DNA from: Clostridia bacterium
GTDB lineage: Bacteria; Bacillota; Clostridia; Christensenellales; Borkfalkiaceae
Assembly (NCBI GenBank): GCA_017467265.1
Contig: JAFTSO010000030.1
Location: 1 to 40,242 of the forward strand
Length of the DNA: 40,242 nt
Reading direction: 5' to 3'
The translations under genes and the position numbers were made by a program. The notes below the pieces were generated by a model. The model searched no databases. It was not told the origin of the DNA and was given only the letters and a program-made list of their open reading frames with translations. Every line of letters starts with the position of its first letter. Within the stretch, counting starts at the first letter, position 1. Positions 7,090 through 15,800 of this stretch are shown piece after piece.

Positions 7090-7917
7090 ATGGCAAAATA
7101 TTTAACCGATATGCATACGCATACGACCTTTTCGCACGACGCGAAGGATAAAATCGAAACGATGCTGGAAACGGCACGGCAAAAGGGGCTGACTTTTTAC
7201 GGGATCAGCGATCATTTTGATCTCGATTACGACTTGTTCCAGATGAGCGACGAAGAAATCGCGCTGGTCAAAAATGCCGATCCTGCCGATTATTTTCATG
7301 GTGCGCGGCACGCGCAGGAAGACTACGAAGGGGTGCTGAACGTATGCGTGGGTGCGGAGTTTGGCTATTCGGACAACGCGGACGTGCAAAAAAAATATCT
7401 GGAAATTTATGAAAAATTCCGTCCTGATTTCGTAATCAACAGCGTGCATTGTGGGGACGGGAAGGATTTTTGCCGCTATACGTACACAGAGGACAAGCCG
7501 ACGACGTACCGTATGTATTTGGGGCTGATCCGCCGTAGCTTGGACGCGCCCTACCCCTATGACGTCGTGGGGCATATCGGGTATATTGCGCGGTACGTGC
7601 CGTATGCCGATCGGAGCTTTTCCTTGCAGGAATTTGGCGCGGAGATCGACGATATTTTGAAAACGGTGATCGCCAAGGACAAAATTTTGGAAGTCAACTC
7701 CGCGAGCAAAATGCGAGAAACGATGACCTTGCCCAGCGAAAATATTTTGCAAAGATATTACGAGCTCGGCGGACGGAAAATTTCGTTTGGCTCGGATGCG
7801 CATTTTAAGGAACGGGTTGCGGATAAACGCGAAGAGGTGGTAGATATGCTCAAACGAATCGGGTTTACGCATATCACCGTGCCTTTCCGCGGAGAGCATA
7901 TCAAGGTGGAACTGTAA
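7090..7917 (+). CDS. PHP-domain histidinol-phosphatase-like phosphoesterase
   Basis: This 275-residue protein belongs to the PHP superfamily and resembles HisJ/HisK-type histidinol-phosphate phosphatases. Metal-binding motifs are visible in order: HTHTTFSHDAK (H9, H11 and H16), ISDHFD, a central GAEFGY, NSVHCGDGKDF, and the C-terminal FGSDAHF with Asp and His. These ligands normally hold a tri-metal centre that hydrolyses phosphomonoesters. No other histidine genes are nearby, so the substrate may be something else. The ATG at 7090 is chosen because GAGGCAAG lies before it and the upstream in-frame GTG (7051) falls right after the -10 box. A small acidic gene follows 18 bp later. Confidence 0.82.
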   Translation: MAKYLTDMHTHTTFSHDAKDKIETMLETARQKGLTFYGISDHFDLDYDLFQMSDEEIALVKNADPADYFHGARHAQEDYEGVLNVCVGAEFGYSDNADVQKKYLEIYEKFRPDFVINSVHCGDGKDFCRYTYTEDKPTTYRMYLGLIRRSLDAPYPYDVVGHIGYIARYVPYADRSFSLQEFGAEIDDILKTVIAKDKILEVNSASKMRETMTLPSENILQRYYELGGRKISFGSDAHFKERVADKREEVVDMLKRIGFTHITVPFRGEHIKVEL

Positions 7918-7935
7918 GGTTTTTAAGGAGAGAAA

Positions 7936-8145
7936 ATGTCGGAATTAGACCTTTTAAAACTGTTGCAACAATACGGTGAAGAAACCGATTTGGCGGATTT
8001 TACGCCTGACGAATTGCAAGATTTGTTAGAGCGTATGAAAGCGGACGGCGACGAATTGCCCTTAACCCCTGCGGCTTTCAAAGAAAAATATTTCGCCTAT
8101 TATGATGATGTGAAGGATAAGTCCCTCAAAAAGCAGGACTGGTAA
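7936..8145 (+). CDS. Small acidic protein of unknown function
   Basis: This 69-residue protein is rich in Asp, Glu and Leu and predicted mostly helical, with no membrane segment and no recognised family. A strong TAAGGAGAG sits 8 bp before the ATG, and the gap to the PHP gene is 18 bp, so it is very likely a real co-transcribed gene. Its 3' end abuts the 104-bp repeat array, with 6 bp between the stop codon and the start of homology to the second array. Confidence 0.7.
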   Translation: MSELDLLKLLQQYGEETDLADFTPDELQDLLERMKADGDELPLTPAAFKEKYFAYYDDVKDKSLKKQDW

Positions 8146-8151
8146 AAAAAA

Positions 8152-8540
8152 CGACGTATCTGCGTCGCATTTCAGCGTTGCGGCTCGGTCACGTACTACT
8201 CGGTACGCTCCCTCGCCGCGCCTTGAACTGCTCGCATCTACGCCGTTTTTAACCCGACCAATCGTGCGCAGATTACGTGCGTTGCGGCTCGGTCACGTAC
8301 TACTCGGTACGCTCCCTCGCCGCGCCTTGAACTGCTCGCACCTACGCCGTTTTTAACCCGACCGATCGTGCGCAGATTACGTGCGTTGCGGCGCAGTCAC
8401 GTACTACTCGGTACGCTCCCACGCCGCGCCTTGAACTGCTCGCACCTACGCCGTTTTTAACCCGACCAATCGTGCGCAGATTACGTGCGTTGCCGCGCGG
8501 TCACGTACTACTTGTACGCTCCTTTGCGGCTTCGCGTATC
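8152..8540 (+). repeat. 104-bp tandem repeat array A
   Basis: A 23-bp head (8152-8174) with a small hairpin (CGACG/CGTCG) is followed by units starting at 8175, 8279, 8383 and 8487, exactly 104 bp apart. Units 1-3 are nearly identical; unit 4 diverges after about 35 bp. Each unit begins GCGTTGC and has an outer stem at unit positions 6-10 and 41-45 and an inner stem CGTAC-N6-GTACG at positions 18-33. The outer stem is GCGGC/GCCGC in units 1-3 and GCCGC/GCGGC in unit 4, so pairing is kept. No open reading frame, T-tract or promoter is evident. This accounts for the gene-free stretch 8146-8600. Confidence 0.9.
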
Positions 8541-8601
8541 GCTCGCAACTCCGCACTTAACCACACTCGTGTGTGTGCATTTCGCCCTTTTATATAAAAA
8601 T

Positions 8602-8625
8602 CCCCCGAAACCATAGGTTCGGGGG
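8602..8625 (-). terminator. Terminator of the DeoR-family gene
   Basis: CCCCCGAA (8602-8609) pairs with TTCGGGGG (8618-8625), loop of 8. On the minus strand the hairpin is followed by ATTTTTATA, and it lies 21 bp past the stop codon of the regulator gene. Confidence 0.8.
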
Positions 8626-8646
8626 TATTATTTTGTTAAAGTACCG

Positions 8647-9405
8647 TCAAATCACGACGATGTCCATACTCTTAAACTGTTCTTTGAGTGCGTCGGGGAA
8701 TTCGTCGTCGGTGATCAAGACGTTGATATCTTCCGCGCGCGCGAACGTGTAGGGCTTGATCTTGCCGATTTTCGAGCTGTCCAGCATCATATACAAGAAT
8801 TTTGCCTTTTTGCAAATCACGCGGAGTAGCTCCGATTCCATCTGCGAGCTGCACGAAAAACCGTTTTCGGGTGTGAACGCCGCGGCGGAAATGATTGCGA
8901 TTTCAAAATTCGTGTCCGTGAAATACAGCGATGAGAAGGAGGACGCCGTGGCAAGGTTTTCCTTGATGAGCTGACCGCCGAGCAGGCTGACGACCACGTT
9001 CTTCTTTTTTGCCAGCTCGGTAGCGACCGCGAGCCCGTTGGTAAACACGTTGCAATAGCGATCGGGCATTTCCTTGGCAAGGTACAACGCCGTCGTGCCG
9101 CCGTCCAAAAACAGCGAAGCGCCTTCGTCGATAAGTCCAGCTGCCTTTTGTGCGATCACAATCTTTTCGTCGGTGTGGATCGTCGTCCTTTTGGTATAAG
9201 GCTCACCCGAAGTTTTCTGCACTTCGCGCACGGACATAGCGCCGCCGCGCACGCGGATAATTTTGCCTTCCTCTTCCAGCTGAAAAAGATCTCTGCGGAG
9301 CGTCATCTGCGACACGCGCGGAAAATGTTCTTCCAGCTGTTCGAGCGTGAGTTTGCCGCGCTTGTCCAAAAGCTCTGCGATTTCCTGTATGCGATCCCGT
9401 TTCAT
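8647..9405 (-). CDS. DeoR/GlpR-family transcriptional regulator
   Basis: This is a 252-residue regulator. The N-terminal winged helix (about residues 5-57) includes VSQMTLRRDLFQLEEEGKIIRVRGGA, the DeoR signature. The C-terminal DeoR sensor domain (about 75-230) has the sugar-phosphate loop LDGGTTALYLA and the later DSSKIGK segment. DeoR/GlpR proteins usually repress sugar-catabolic genes and release DNA when they bind a phosphorylated sugar. No sugar-uptake operon is adjacent, so the target is unknown; self-regulation is possible. AAGGAG lies at proper distance from the ATG. It is transcribed divergently from the small HTH-like gene across an A/T-rich 278-bp region. Confidence 0.9.
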   Translation of the reverse strand: MKRDRIQEIAELLDKRGKLTLEQLEEHFPRVSQMTLRRDLFQLEEEGKIIRVRGGAMSVREVQKTSGEPYTKRTTIHTDEKIVIAQKAAGLIDEGASLFLDGGTTALYLAKEMPDRYCNVFTNGLAVATELAKKKNVVVSLLGGQLIKENLATASSFSSLYFTDTNFEIAIISAAAFTPENGFSCSSQMESELLRVICKKAKFLYMMLDSSKIGKIKPYTFARAEDINVLITDDEFPDALKEQFKSMDIVVI

Positions 9406-9624
9406 CGTTCGTACTCCTTGTTTTTGTGAAAGGTATTTTCTATATCAAATTTAGCACAAAATTCACAAAATTGCAAGCATATGCACGAAAAAAACGCCGC
9501 ATTTCACAACTTTTTTGAGAATTTTTCAGGAAAAACGAACGTTTTTTACATTTTTCATGTCCTTTCTTTTACAAAATAATCGCAAAGTGACGGGGGTATG
9601 ATCGCAAATTTCACCTATTTTTGC

Positions 9625-9653
9625 TTGCGGTTTTTTACAAAACTGTGTATAAT
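9625..9653 (+). promoter_or_regulatory. SigA-type promoter of the HTH-like gene
   Basis: TTGCGG (9625-9630) and TATAAT (9648-9653) with a 17-bp spacer. The ATG at 9684 follows after a 30-bp leader carrying GGAGAG. Confidence 0.75.
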
Positions 9654-9683
9654 GATAGAGAAGAAACACGGAGAGAACGTACG

Positions 9684-10316
9684 ATGGACGAATTTATTTT
9701 GCAGTTGGACGAATATTTTTGCGAAAAATATGCAAATTACGATAAGCTGTGTCTGCTGCCCGGCTATAAAATGCCGATGATGCAGGCGTCGGAGATCCGC
9801 GCGGACGGCAGAACGTATGCCTATACCCTGCCTGCGGAGACGATGAGCCTTTCCCGTCAGGAGAACAAGGCGAGCATTTTGGCGGCGCTCAAAGAGCGTA
9901 TGACAGACGTGACGTTCTCCTTTTCCTTCCGACCGATTTGGATTTTTAGACGGATTAAGAACGTATTCTCTAAATACGCGCCCCACAAAACGTTGAACGT
10001 GCTGCTTAGCAAATACAAGCTGTCGGATGCCGACGTGCTGGAAAGCGTACAGATTTCGCCTGAAATCTGGCAAGGGATACGCAAGGGCAAATACCTGCCG
10101 TCGAAAAACCTGATCTTGACGTTGGCGCTCGCGGGCGGATTTTCCTGTCAAGACGCGCAGGCGCTGCTCAATTTGTGCGAGTACGAATTCGACTATAAGT
10201 ACGTCAAGGACGTCGTGGTGTCCTATCTGTTGCAGGAGCGCGTGTCCAATCCCGTAATGATCGCGCGTGCGTTCGATGAATACAAAGTGGCGAATTTGTT
10301 CTTAAAGAGCCTTTGA
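9684..10316 (+). CDS. Protein with degenerate XRE-like helical domain, function unknown
   Basis: The 210-residue product has an N-terminal half of unknown type (Cys 13 and several aromatic residues, including a YKMPMMQASEI stretch). In the C-terminal half, VLLSKYKLSDADVLESVQIS, then the motif W-GIRKGKYLPSKNLILTLALAGGFS, then A--LLNLCEYEF resemble a Cro/XRE-type helical domain common in Clostridia (typical wording KIRS---Y-PSK-TALALALAL-L). That family usually occurs in uncharacterised phage- or defence-related proteins. The charged recognition positions are poorly conserved, so DNA binding is uncertain. The ATG at 9684 is used rather than an in-frame upstream start because GGAGAG precedes it and the promoter lies between the two. 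Confidence 0.65.
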   Translation: MDEFILQLDEYFCEKYANYDKLCLLPGYKMPMMQASEIRADGRTYAYTLPAETMSLSRQENKASILAALKERMTDVTFSFSFRPIWIFRRIKNVFSKYAPHKTLNVLLSKYKLSDADVLESVQISPEIWQGIRKGKYLPSKNLILTLALAGGFSCQDAQALLNLCEYEFDYKYVKDVVVSYLLQERVSNPVMIARAFDEYKVANLFLKSL

Positions 10317-10365
10317 TCTGTTTTTAGCGGCGGATCGGTTCTTACGATAAATTGCGCGCAAACGC

Positions 10366-10394
10366 TTGCGTTTTTACGTTTCGTGTGCTATAAT
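10366..10394 (+). promoter_or_regulatory. SigA-type promoter of the T-box cysE-cysS operon
   Basis: TTGCGT (10366-10371) and TATAAT (10389-10394), spacer 17 bp. Transcription would begin near 10401, just upstream of the T-box stem I. Confidence 0.75.
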
Positions 10395-10410
10395 AACTAA
10401 AAATTGAATA

Positions 10411-10654
10411 TCCGAGCAGGAAAAGAGTACCCGAGAAAGGGGACGCAAACAGAGAGCAACGCCGTAGGCTGAAAGCGTTGCACCGTCCTTGTCATCGGTG
10501 AAAGTGCGTTCCTGCGTGATTAGGACAGATTAACTCTCTGCGGCAGCCCCCGTTATCGGGCGTAAAAGGAAAAACTTTTGGTTTTTCGAAGTAAAGTGGA
10601 ACAGCGTTGTGATGCGCCTTTATACTATGGTAATATAGTGTAAAGGCGTTTTTT
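10411..10654 (+). promoter_or_regulatory. Cysteine T-box riboswitch
   Basis: Stem I closes through GCAGGA (10416-10421) and TCCTGC (10510-10515). The S-turn AGTA is at 10426-10429, and opposite it lies GAAAG followed by the specifier codon TGC (10505-10507), a cysteine codon. The T-box core AAGTGGAACAGCG is at 10594-10606. The terminator pairs 10615-10628 with 10635-10648 (one G-U pair) and is followed by TTTTTT. When uncharged cysteine tRNA binds, the antiterminator should form and allow transcription of cysE and cysS. All key parts are visible. This fills the gene-free stretch 10317-10697. Confidence 0.93.
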
Positions 10655-10697
10655 AATTCTAACGCAACAAAAGAAAGGCAAAAAGGAGTGCTGAATT

Positions 10698-11345
10698 ATG
10701 TGGTTCAAAAATCTAAGAGCTGACATTAAAGCGGCAAAGCAGAACGATCCTGCGGCGCGAAACTGGTTTGAGATTTGGCTCACCTATTCGGGCGTGCACG
10801 CGCTCTCGTGGCATAGGGTAGCATATTTTTTCCACAAAATAAAGTTAAAGCTCATCGCGCGTATTATCAGCCAGATGGCGCGTTTTTTCACGGGGATTGA
10901 GATACACCCTGCGGCGAAGATCGAAGGGGGTGTGTTCATCGACCACGGTTCGGGTGTGGTGATCGGCGAAACGGCGGAAGTGCACAAGGGCACGGTGATC
11001 TATCAGGGCGTCACGCTGGGTGGCACGGGCAAGGAGCGAGGCAAACGCCACCCTACGATTATGGAGAACGTCACGCTGTCGGCAGGCGCGAAGGTTTTGG
11101 GCGGATTTACCGTCGGAGAAGGCGCAAAGATCGGTGCGGGCGCGGTGGTGTTAAAGGAAGTCCCCCCGTACGCGACGGTGGTGGGTGTGCCGGGGCGTAT
11201 CGTGCGGATCAGACCGCCAGAAATGCAGCAAGATCCCACCCACGCAGGGCTGGTGGCAACGGTGGCGCTCTCGCACGAAGCGAAGGAAGAAATGGCAAAA
11301 GAGGCGGCACGAAAAGCCGAAGAAGAACGGAGCAAGAAAAAATAA
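10698..11345 (+). CDS. cysE: Serine O-acetyltransferase
   Basis: This 215-residue enzyme makes O-acetyl-L-serine from serine and acetyl-CoA, the committed step of cysteine synthesis. The left-handed beta-helix hexapeptide region is clear (HPAAKIEGGVFIDHGSGVVIG), with the catalytic His in FIDHG and the CysE signature YQGVTLGGTG followed by KRHPTI. The N-terminal helical domain is short compared with the enterobacterial enzyme (about 270 residues), as is usual in Bacillota. The C-terminal tail is Lys/Glu-rich. AAAAGGAG precedes the ATG. It is controlled by the cysteine T-box and lies 39 bp from cysS. Confidence 0.95.
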   Translation: MWFKNLRADIKAAKQNDPAARNWFEIWLTYSGVHALSWHRVAYFFHKIKLKLIARIISQMARFFTGIEIHPAAKIEGGVFIDHGSGVVIGETAEVHKGTVIYQGVTLGGTGKERGKRHPTIMENVTLSAGAKVLGGFTVGEGAKIGAGAVVLKEVPPYATVVGVPGRIVRIRPPEMQQDPTHAGLVATVALSHEAKEEMAKEAARKAEEERSKKK

Positions 11346-11347
11346 AA

Positions 11348-11373
11348 CGGGCATATACGGTATGCAACGAATA
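11348..11373 (+). repeat. Post-stop motif, copy 4
   Basis: Core TATACGGTATGCAACGAA at 11354-11371, starting 8 bp after the cysE stop codon and running directly into the AGGAG ribosome-binding site of cysS. Confidence 0.5.
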
Positions 11374-11384
11374 GGAGATAGACT

Positions 11385-12833
11385 ATGAAAATTTACAATT
11401 CGTTATCCAAGAGAAAGGAAGAATTTATTCCCTTGAACGGGAACAAAGTGAAGATGTACGCGTGCGGCATTACGGTGTCGGGCGAGGCGCATATCGGACA
11501 CGGGTATCAGGCGTTGATTTACGATATTATGCGTAAATATCTCAAAAAGCTAGGCTATGACGTGACGTACGCGCGCAACTATACGGACGTGGACGACAAG
11601 ATCATTGCAAAATCGCACGAAACGGGTATTCCTGCGGACGAATACGCGGAGAAAATGATTGAGAACATTAACGCGATTATGGCGCAGTTCCGCGTGGACG
11701 ATCCTGACGTGTGGCTGAAAGCCACGCAGAACATCGAAAACATCATTGAATTCGTGTCTGCGCTCATTGAAAAGGGACACGCGTACTCCACGAAAAACGG
11801 CGACGTGTATTTTGACGTGGAGAGTTTCCCTGCGTACGGTAGGCTGTCTAACCGCGACATCGAGGACGCGCTGGACGGCGTGCGCGTGGACAACGACGAC
11901 GAGAAGAAAAACGCCTACGACTTCGCCCTTTGGAAGAGTGCAAAGCCGGGCGAAATCTACTGGGAATCCCCTTGGGGTAAGGGTAGACCGGGCTGGCATA
12001 TCGAGTGCTCGGCGATGAACCGTGCGGCGTTTGGTGAACAGATCGATATCCACGGCGGCGGCAGAGATTTGATTTTCCCCCACCACGAGAACGAAATCGC
12101 GCAGACGGAAGCGTTGACGGGCAAGCCCTTTGTAAAATACTGGACGCATAACGGCTTGATCAAGGTCAACGGGCAAAAAATGAGCAAATCGCTGGGCAAC
12201 AGTTTGCTCCTTGCCGAGCTGCTCCAAAAATATTCGGACGAAGCGATCAAGTTCGCGCTGTTGCAGACGAACTACCGCAACGACATCAATATTACGGACG
12301 ATTTGTTCCCCGAGGCGGAAAGACATTTATACGAGTTTTATTGTCAGCTCGCGCTCGTAGACGAGGTGGTGTCCAAATTTAAGGGAGCGGAGCTTACGAT
12401 TGAAAACGAGGACGCGCTCCGTGCTGCGGAATACGCGGGAAAAATCGAAGAAGAGTTTAACGCTTGTATGAGCGACGATTTTAATACTGCGCTTGCGTTA
12501 TCCAACCTTTTCGGGTATTTTAAGGATATTAAAAAATGGCTTGGTGAGGGCAAGACAGGGGGATTTTTCGTGGCGCTTTCTGCAGCGGCACAAATCCGTA
12601 AAACCTATGCTTTGCTGGGCATATTTACCAAGAATTCCAAAGAGTATAAGGCGTGGTACGAAGAGAAGAACGCGGAAGAAATTCCTGCGGACGTGAAAGC
12701 GGTGGCGGAAGAACGCTGGGCGGCGCGTACCGCGCGCGACTGGGCGAAGAGCGACGAGCTGAGAGCCAAGCTCGCCGAGATGGGCTATTCGGTTAAGGAC
12801 AGCAAGACGGGCTACGAATTGACGAAAAATTAA
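11385..12833 (+). CDS. cysS: Cysteinyl-tRNA synthetase
   Basis: This is a 482-residue class I synthetase that charges cysteine tRNA. The zinc ligand Cys28 (YACGITVS), the HIGH motif at 37-40, the later zinc ligands in WHIECSAM and HHENEIAQ, and KMSKS at 265-269 are all present. The family usually reads CGPTVYDYAHIGHAR; here it is CGITVSGEAHIGHGYQ, an unusual but clearly functional variant. The C-terminal domain of about 180 residues is of normal length. GGAG lies 7 bp upstream. It forms the second gene of the T-box operon, so charging capacity and cysteine synthesis respond to the same signal. Confidence 0.96.
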   Translation: MKIYNSLSKRKEEFIPLNGNKVKMYACGITVSGEAHIGHGYQALIYDIMRKYLKKLGYDVTYARNYTDVDDKIIAKSHETGIPADEYAEKMIENINAIMAQFRVDDPDVWLKATQNIENIIEFVSALIEKGHAYSTKNGDVYFDVESFPAYGRLSNRDIEDALDGVRVDNDDEKKNAYDFALWKSAKPGEIYWESPWGKGRPGWHIECSAMNRAAFGEQIDIHGGGRDLIFPHHENEIAQTEALTGKPFVKYWTHNGLIKVNGQKMSKSLGNSLLLAELLQKYSDEAIKFALLQTNYRNDINITDDLFPEAERHLYEFYCQLALVDEVVSKFKGAELTIENEDALRAAEYAGKIEEEFNACMSDDFNTALALSNLFGYFKDIKKWLGEGKTGGFFVALSAAAQIRKTYALLGIFTKNSKEYKAWYEEKNAEEIPADVKAVAEERWAARTARDWAKSDELRAKLAEMGYSVKDSKTGYELTKN

Positions 12834-12861
12834 ACGAAGAGAGCAAATAAGGAGTAAAAAT

Positions 12862-15800
12862 ATGAAGAGTAAGAAAACGGCGATTTTTACTTTGTGTTTA
12901 GGCGTGGTGCTTTCGCTCGGTTTTGCGGCGTGCGGCGGCGATAAAGGCGGCAACGAAAGCAGCGGACAGGGTGGCAGCAGCTCGGAGATTGTAGGTGGCA
13001 GCGAAAGCAGTATGGAACAGGGCAGCGAAAGCAGCGAGAGCAGCAGCGGCGGTCATACGGGTGAAGAAATTCGCGGTGAAACGATTGCGGATGCGAACGC
13101 ATGGACGCAGGCGATCGTGAACAGTTTGGCGAAGACGAATGCGGCGGCTACCTATACGGCGACAACGGAAGAGCGTATGGGCGAGTATTATATGATCCAC
13201 GAGGGCAGCGCGACGGTAAAGGTGGCGGACGGAAAAGTGCACCAGTATGCTACGGGCGTAGCTTCGTACTATTATCCCGACGATTACGGGACGATTGTTT
13301 CGGGGGAAGAAGATTTTGTCAACGAAATGTACATTTCCATCGTGGACGGCGTAGCGATCGAGTGGGATCGCTATAACGGTGGCGAGTGGCAATGCGCTCC
13401 CTATTATGCTTACGAAGAACGGTCGTTTAGCGCTACGGTGGGGGGCATGCTCAACTGCTCGAATATTTTCCCTGAATATTTTGCGGATATGTATGCGATG
13501 TTCCAAAAGGTGGACGACGCGTACGTGTTTGAAATGGAAGAGGACGGTACTTACGGCAAGGTGGCGCTGAAATTTGTGGACGGGTTGCTCTATTCGTACG
13601 ATTCGGAAACGAGCTCTGCGTACACGCAGGACGGTGTGACGGCCGTGGAGAATTTGGCGATTTCGATGACGATTTCCTACGGCAATGCAACCGTTGGGGA
13701 ATTGCCCCCGATGACGTGGGAGGGAGGTGAAGACGGCCCCGACAGACCGTCCAAACCTGACGATAGTGAAGAGTGTCCGCACTCTTTTTCGGAGTACATA
13801 CCCAACGGCGACGCGACGTGTACGGATGACGGAACAAAGACGGCTTGGTGCGACTACGGTTGCGGCGAAACGGATACGGTGATAGACGAAGGTTCGAAGT
13901 TGGATCACGAATTTACCGATTACAAATCTAACGGCGACGCGACGTGTACGGATGACGGCACAAAGACGGCTTGGTGCGATTACGGTTGCGGCGAAACGGA
14001 TACGGTGACGGACGAGGGCTCGAAATTAGAGCATAAATTTTTAAATTATATTTCCAATAACGACGCGACGTGCAAAGAAGACGGTACGAAGACGGCGAAG
14101 TGCGACTATGGTTGCGGTGAAACAGATACGAAAATAGACGAAGGCTCGGCGACGGGTTGTAGCTTTACCGATTACAAATCTAACGGCGACGCGACGTGCA
14201 CGGAAGATGGCACAAAGACGGCGACCTGCGACAACGGTTGCGGCGAAACGGACACGGTGACGGACAAAGGCTCGGCGACGGGGCACAGTTTTACCGATTA
14301 CAAAACCGACGCAACGGGCAAGCAGACGGCGACCTGCGACAATGGCTGCGGCGAAACGGACGTAAAAGGGGAAGCGGTGCAGGATGAGGCAGCTTGGAAA
14401 AAGGCGCTAGCGAACAGTATCGGCAAAACCAACGCAACGGTAGGCTACGTATCGACGTTGAGAGCTGAAGACGAATACGGCAGCTATTTGGAACAAAAGG
14501 GAAATGGAACTGCGAAGCTTGCCAATAAAACGTGGTATGAGCTCGTGACAGGGACAACCATAACGAATATAACCGACAACTATACAGAACATTTTATGAC
14601 CGAGATGTACATTGGATACGTAGACGATCTGGCAATGCAATGGTATAGAGAAAATACCGAGAGCGCGTGGGAGTGCTATCCGTTCAACGTTGACGGACCA
14701 GAATTTACTGGTACGCTCGGTGAATTTATGACAATGAGGAGTGTACCTATCGCGTATTTTGCGGATATGTTTGCGGCATTTACGTATGAGAACGGTACAT
14801 ACGTATACGAGGCGGATATAACGGACAACGGTGAAACGGGCAAAATCGAATTAAAATTCTTGAACGGTTTGTTGTATTCGTATGAACAGACGGTAACGAT
14901 TCACGAAAACGTGGAAGGGATTGACGGTGACGGCGTAGCATATATGCGTTTTATTATATCCTATGCTGATGTGGATTCTATTGAATTGCCCCCGATGACG
15001 TGGGAAAGACCTGCGAGCGAGGGTTTGCAATTTACCTTAAATGCGGACGAGAAATCTTATTCGGTAACCGGGATGGGCAGCTGTCAGGATACGTATGTCG
15101 TTATTCCCGCAACTTATGAAAACTATCCCGTGACGGGCATAGGGGCAAAAGCCTTTAATAACCGTAAAATAACCGCGATCACTATTCCTGCCAGCATCGT
15201 AAGCATTGGAAACAATGCGTTCAACGGATGTACTACGTTAAAGAAAGTCAATATAAAAGATTTGGCTGCTTGGTGTAACGTTTCGTTTGGGAATGCTATG
15301 GCAAATCCCTTGTATTTCACCAAAAACTTACATCTTAATAACGAACTTATAACGCAGCTTGTTATTCCCGAGGGTATAACGGAGATTTCGTCACTTGCTT
15401 TTTACAATTGTACGGGCTTGATGGAAGTTGCAATTTCCGACAGCGTGACGAGCATCGGCTCCTATGCTTTTCAAAATTGTAGTGGGTTGACGAAGGTGGT
15501 TATAGGAAGCGGAATTACGAATATCAGTTCTTCTGCTTTTCAAAATTGTAGCAGCTTGACGGAAATGGTAGTAGAGAATAATAATACTGTGTATCAATCG
15601 TTGGACGGAAATCTTTACTCAAAGGATGGTACGACGTTGATCAAGTATGCGCTTGGAAAAACGGAAACGTCTTTTAGAATTCCTGACGGCGTGACGAGAA
15701 TTGATGAGTACGCGTTCAGGGATAGCAAAAAATTGACGGAAATTATTATTTCGGATAGCGTTGCAGATATTGCCGATAATGCTTTTTACGGGTGTAATAA

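Noticed and set aside
8152-8540. CRISPR array.
   Set aside because: The 104-bp units are contiguous and almost identical throughout; there are no short repeats alternating with unique spacers and no cas genes.
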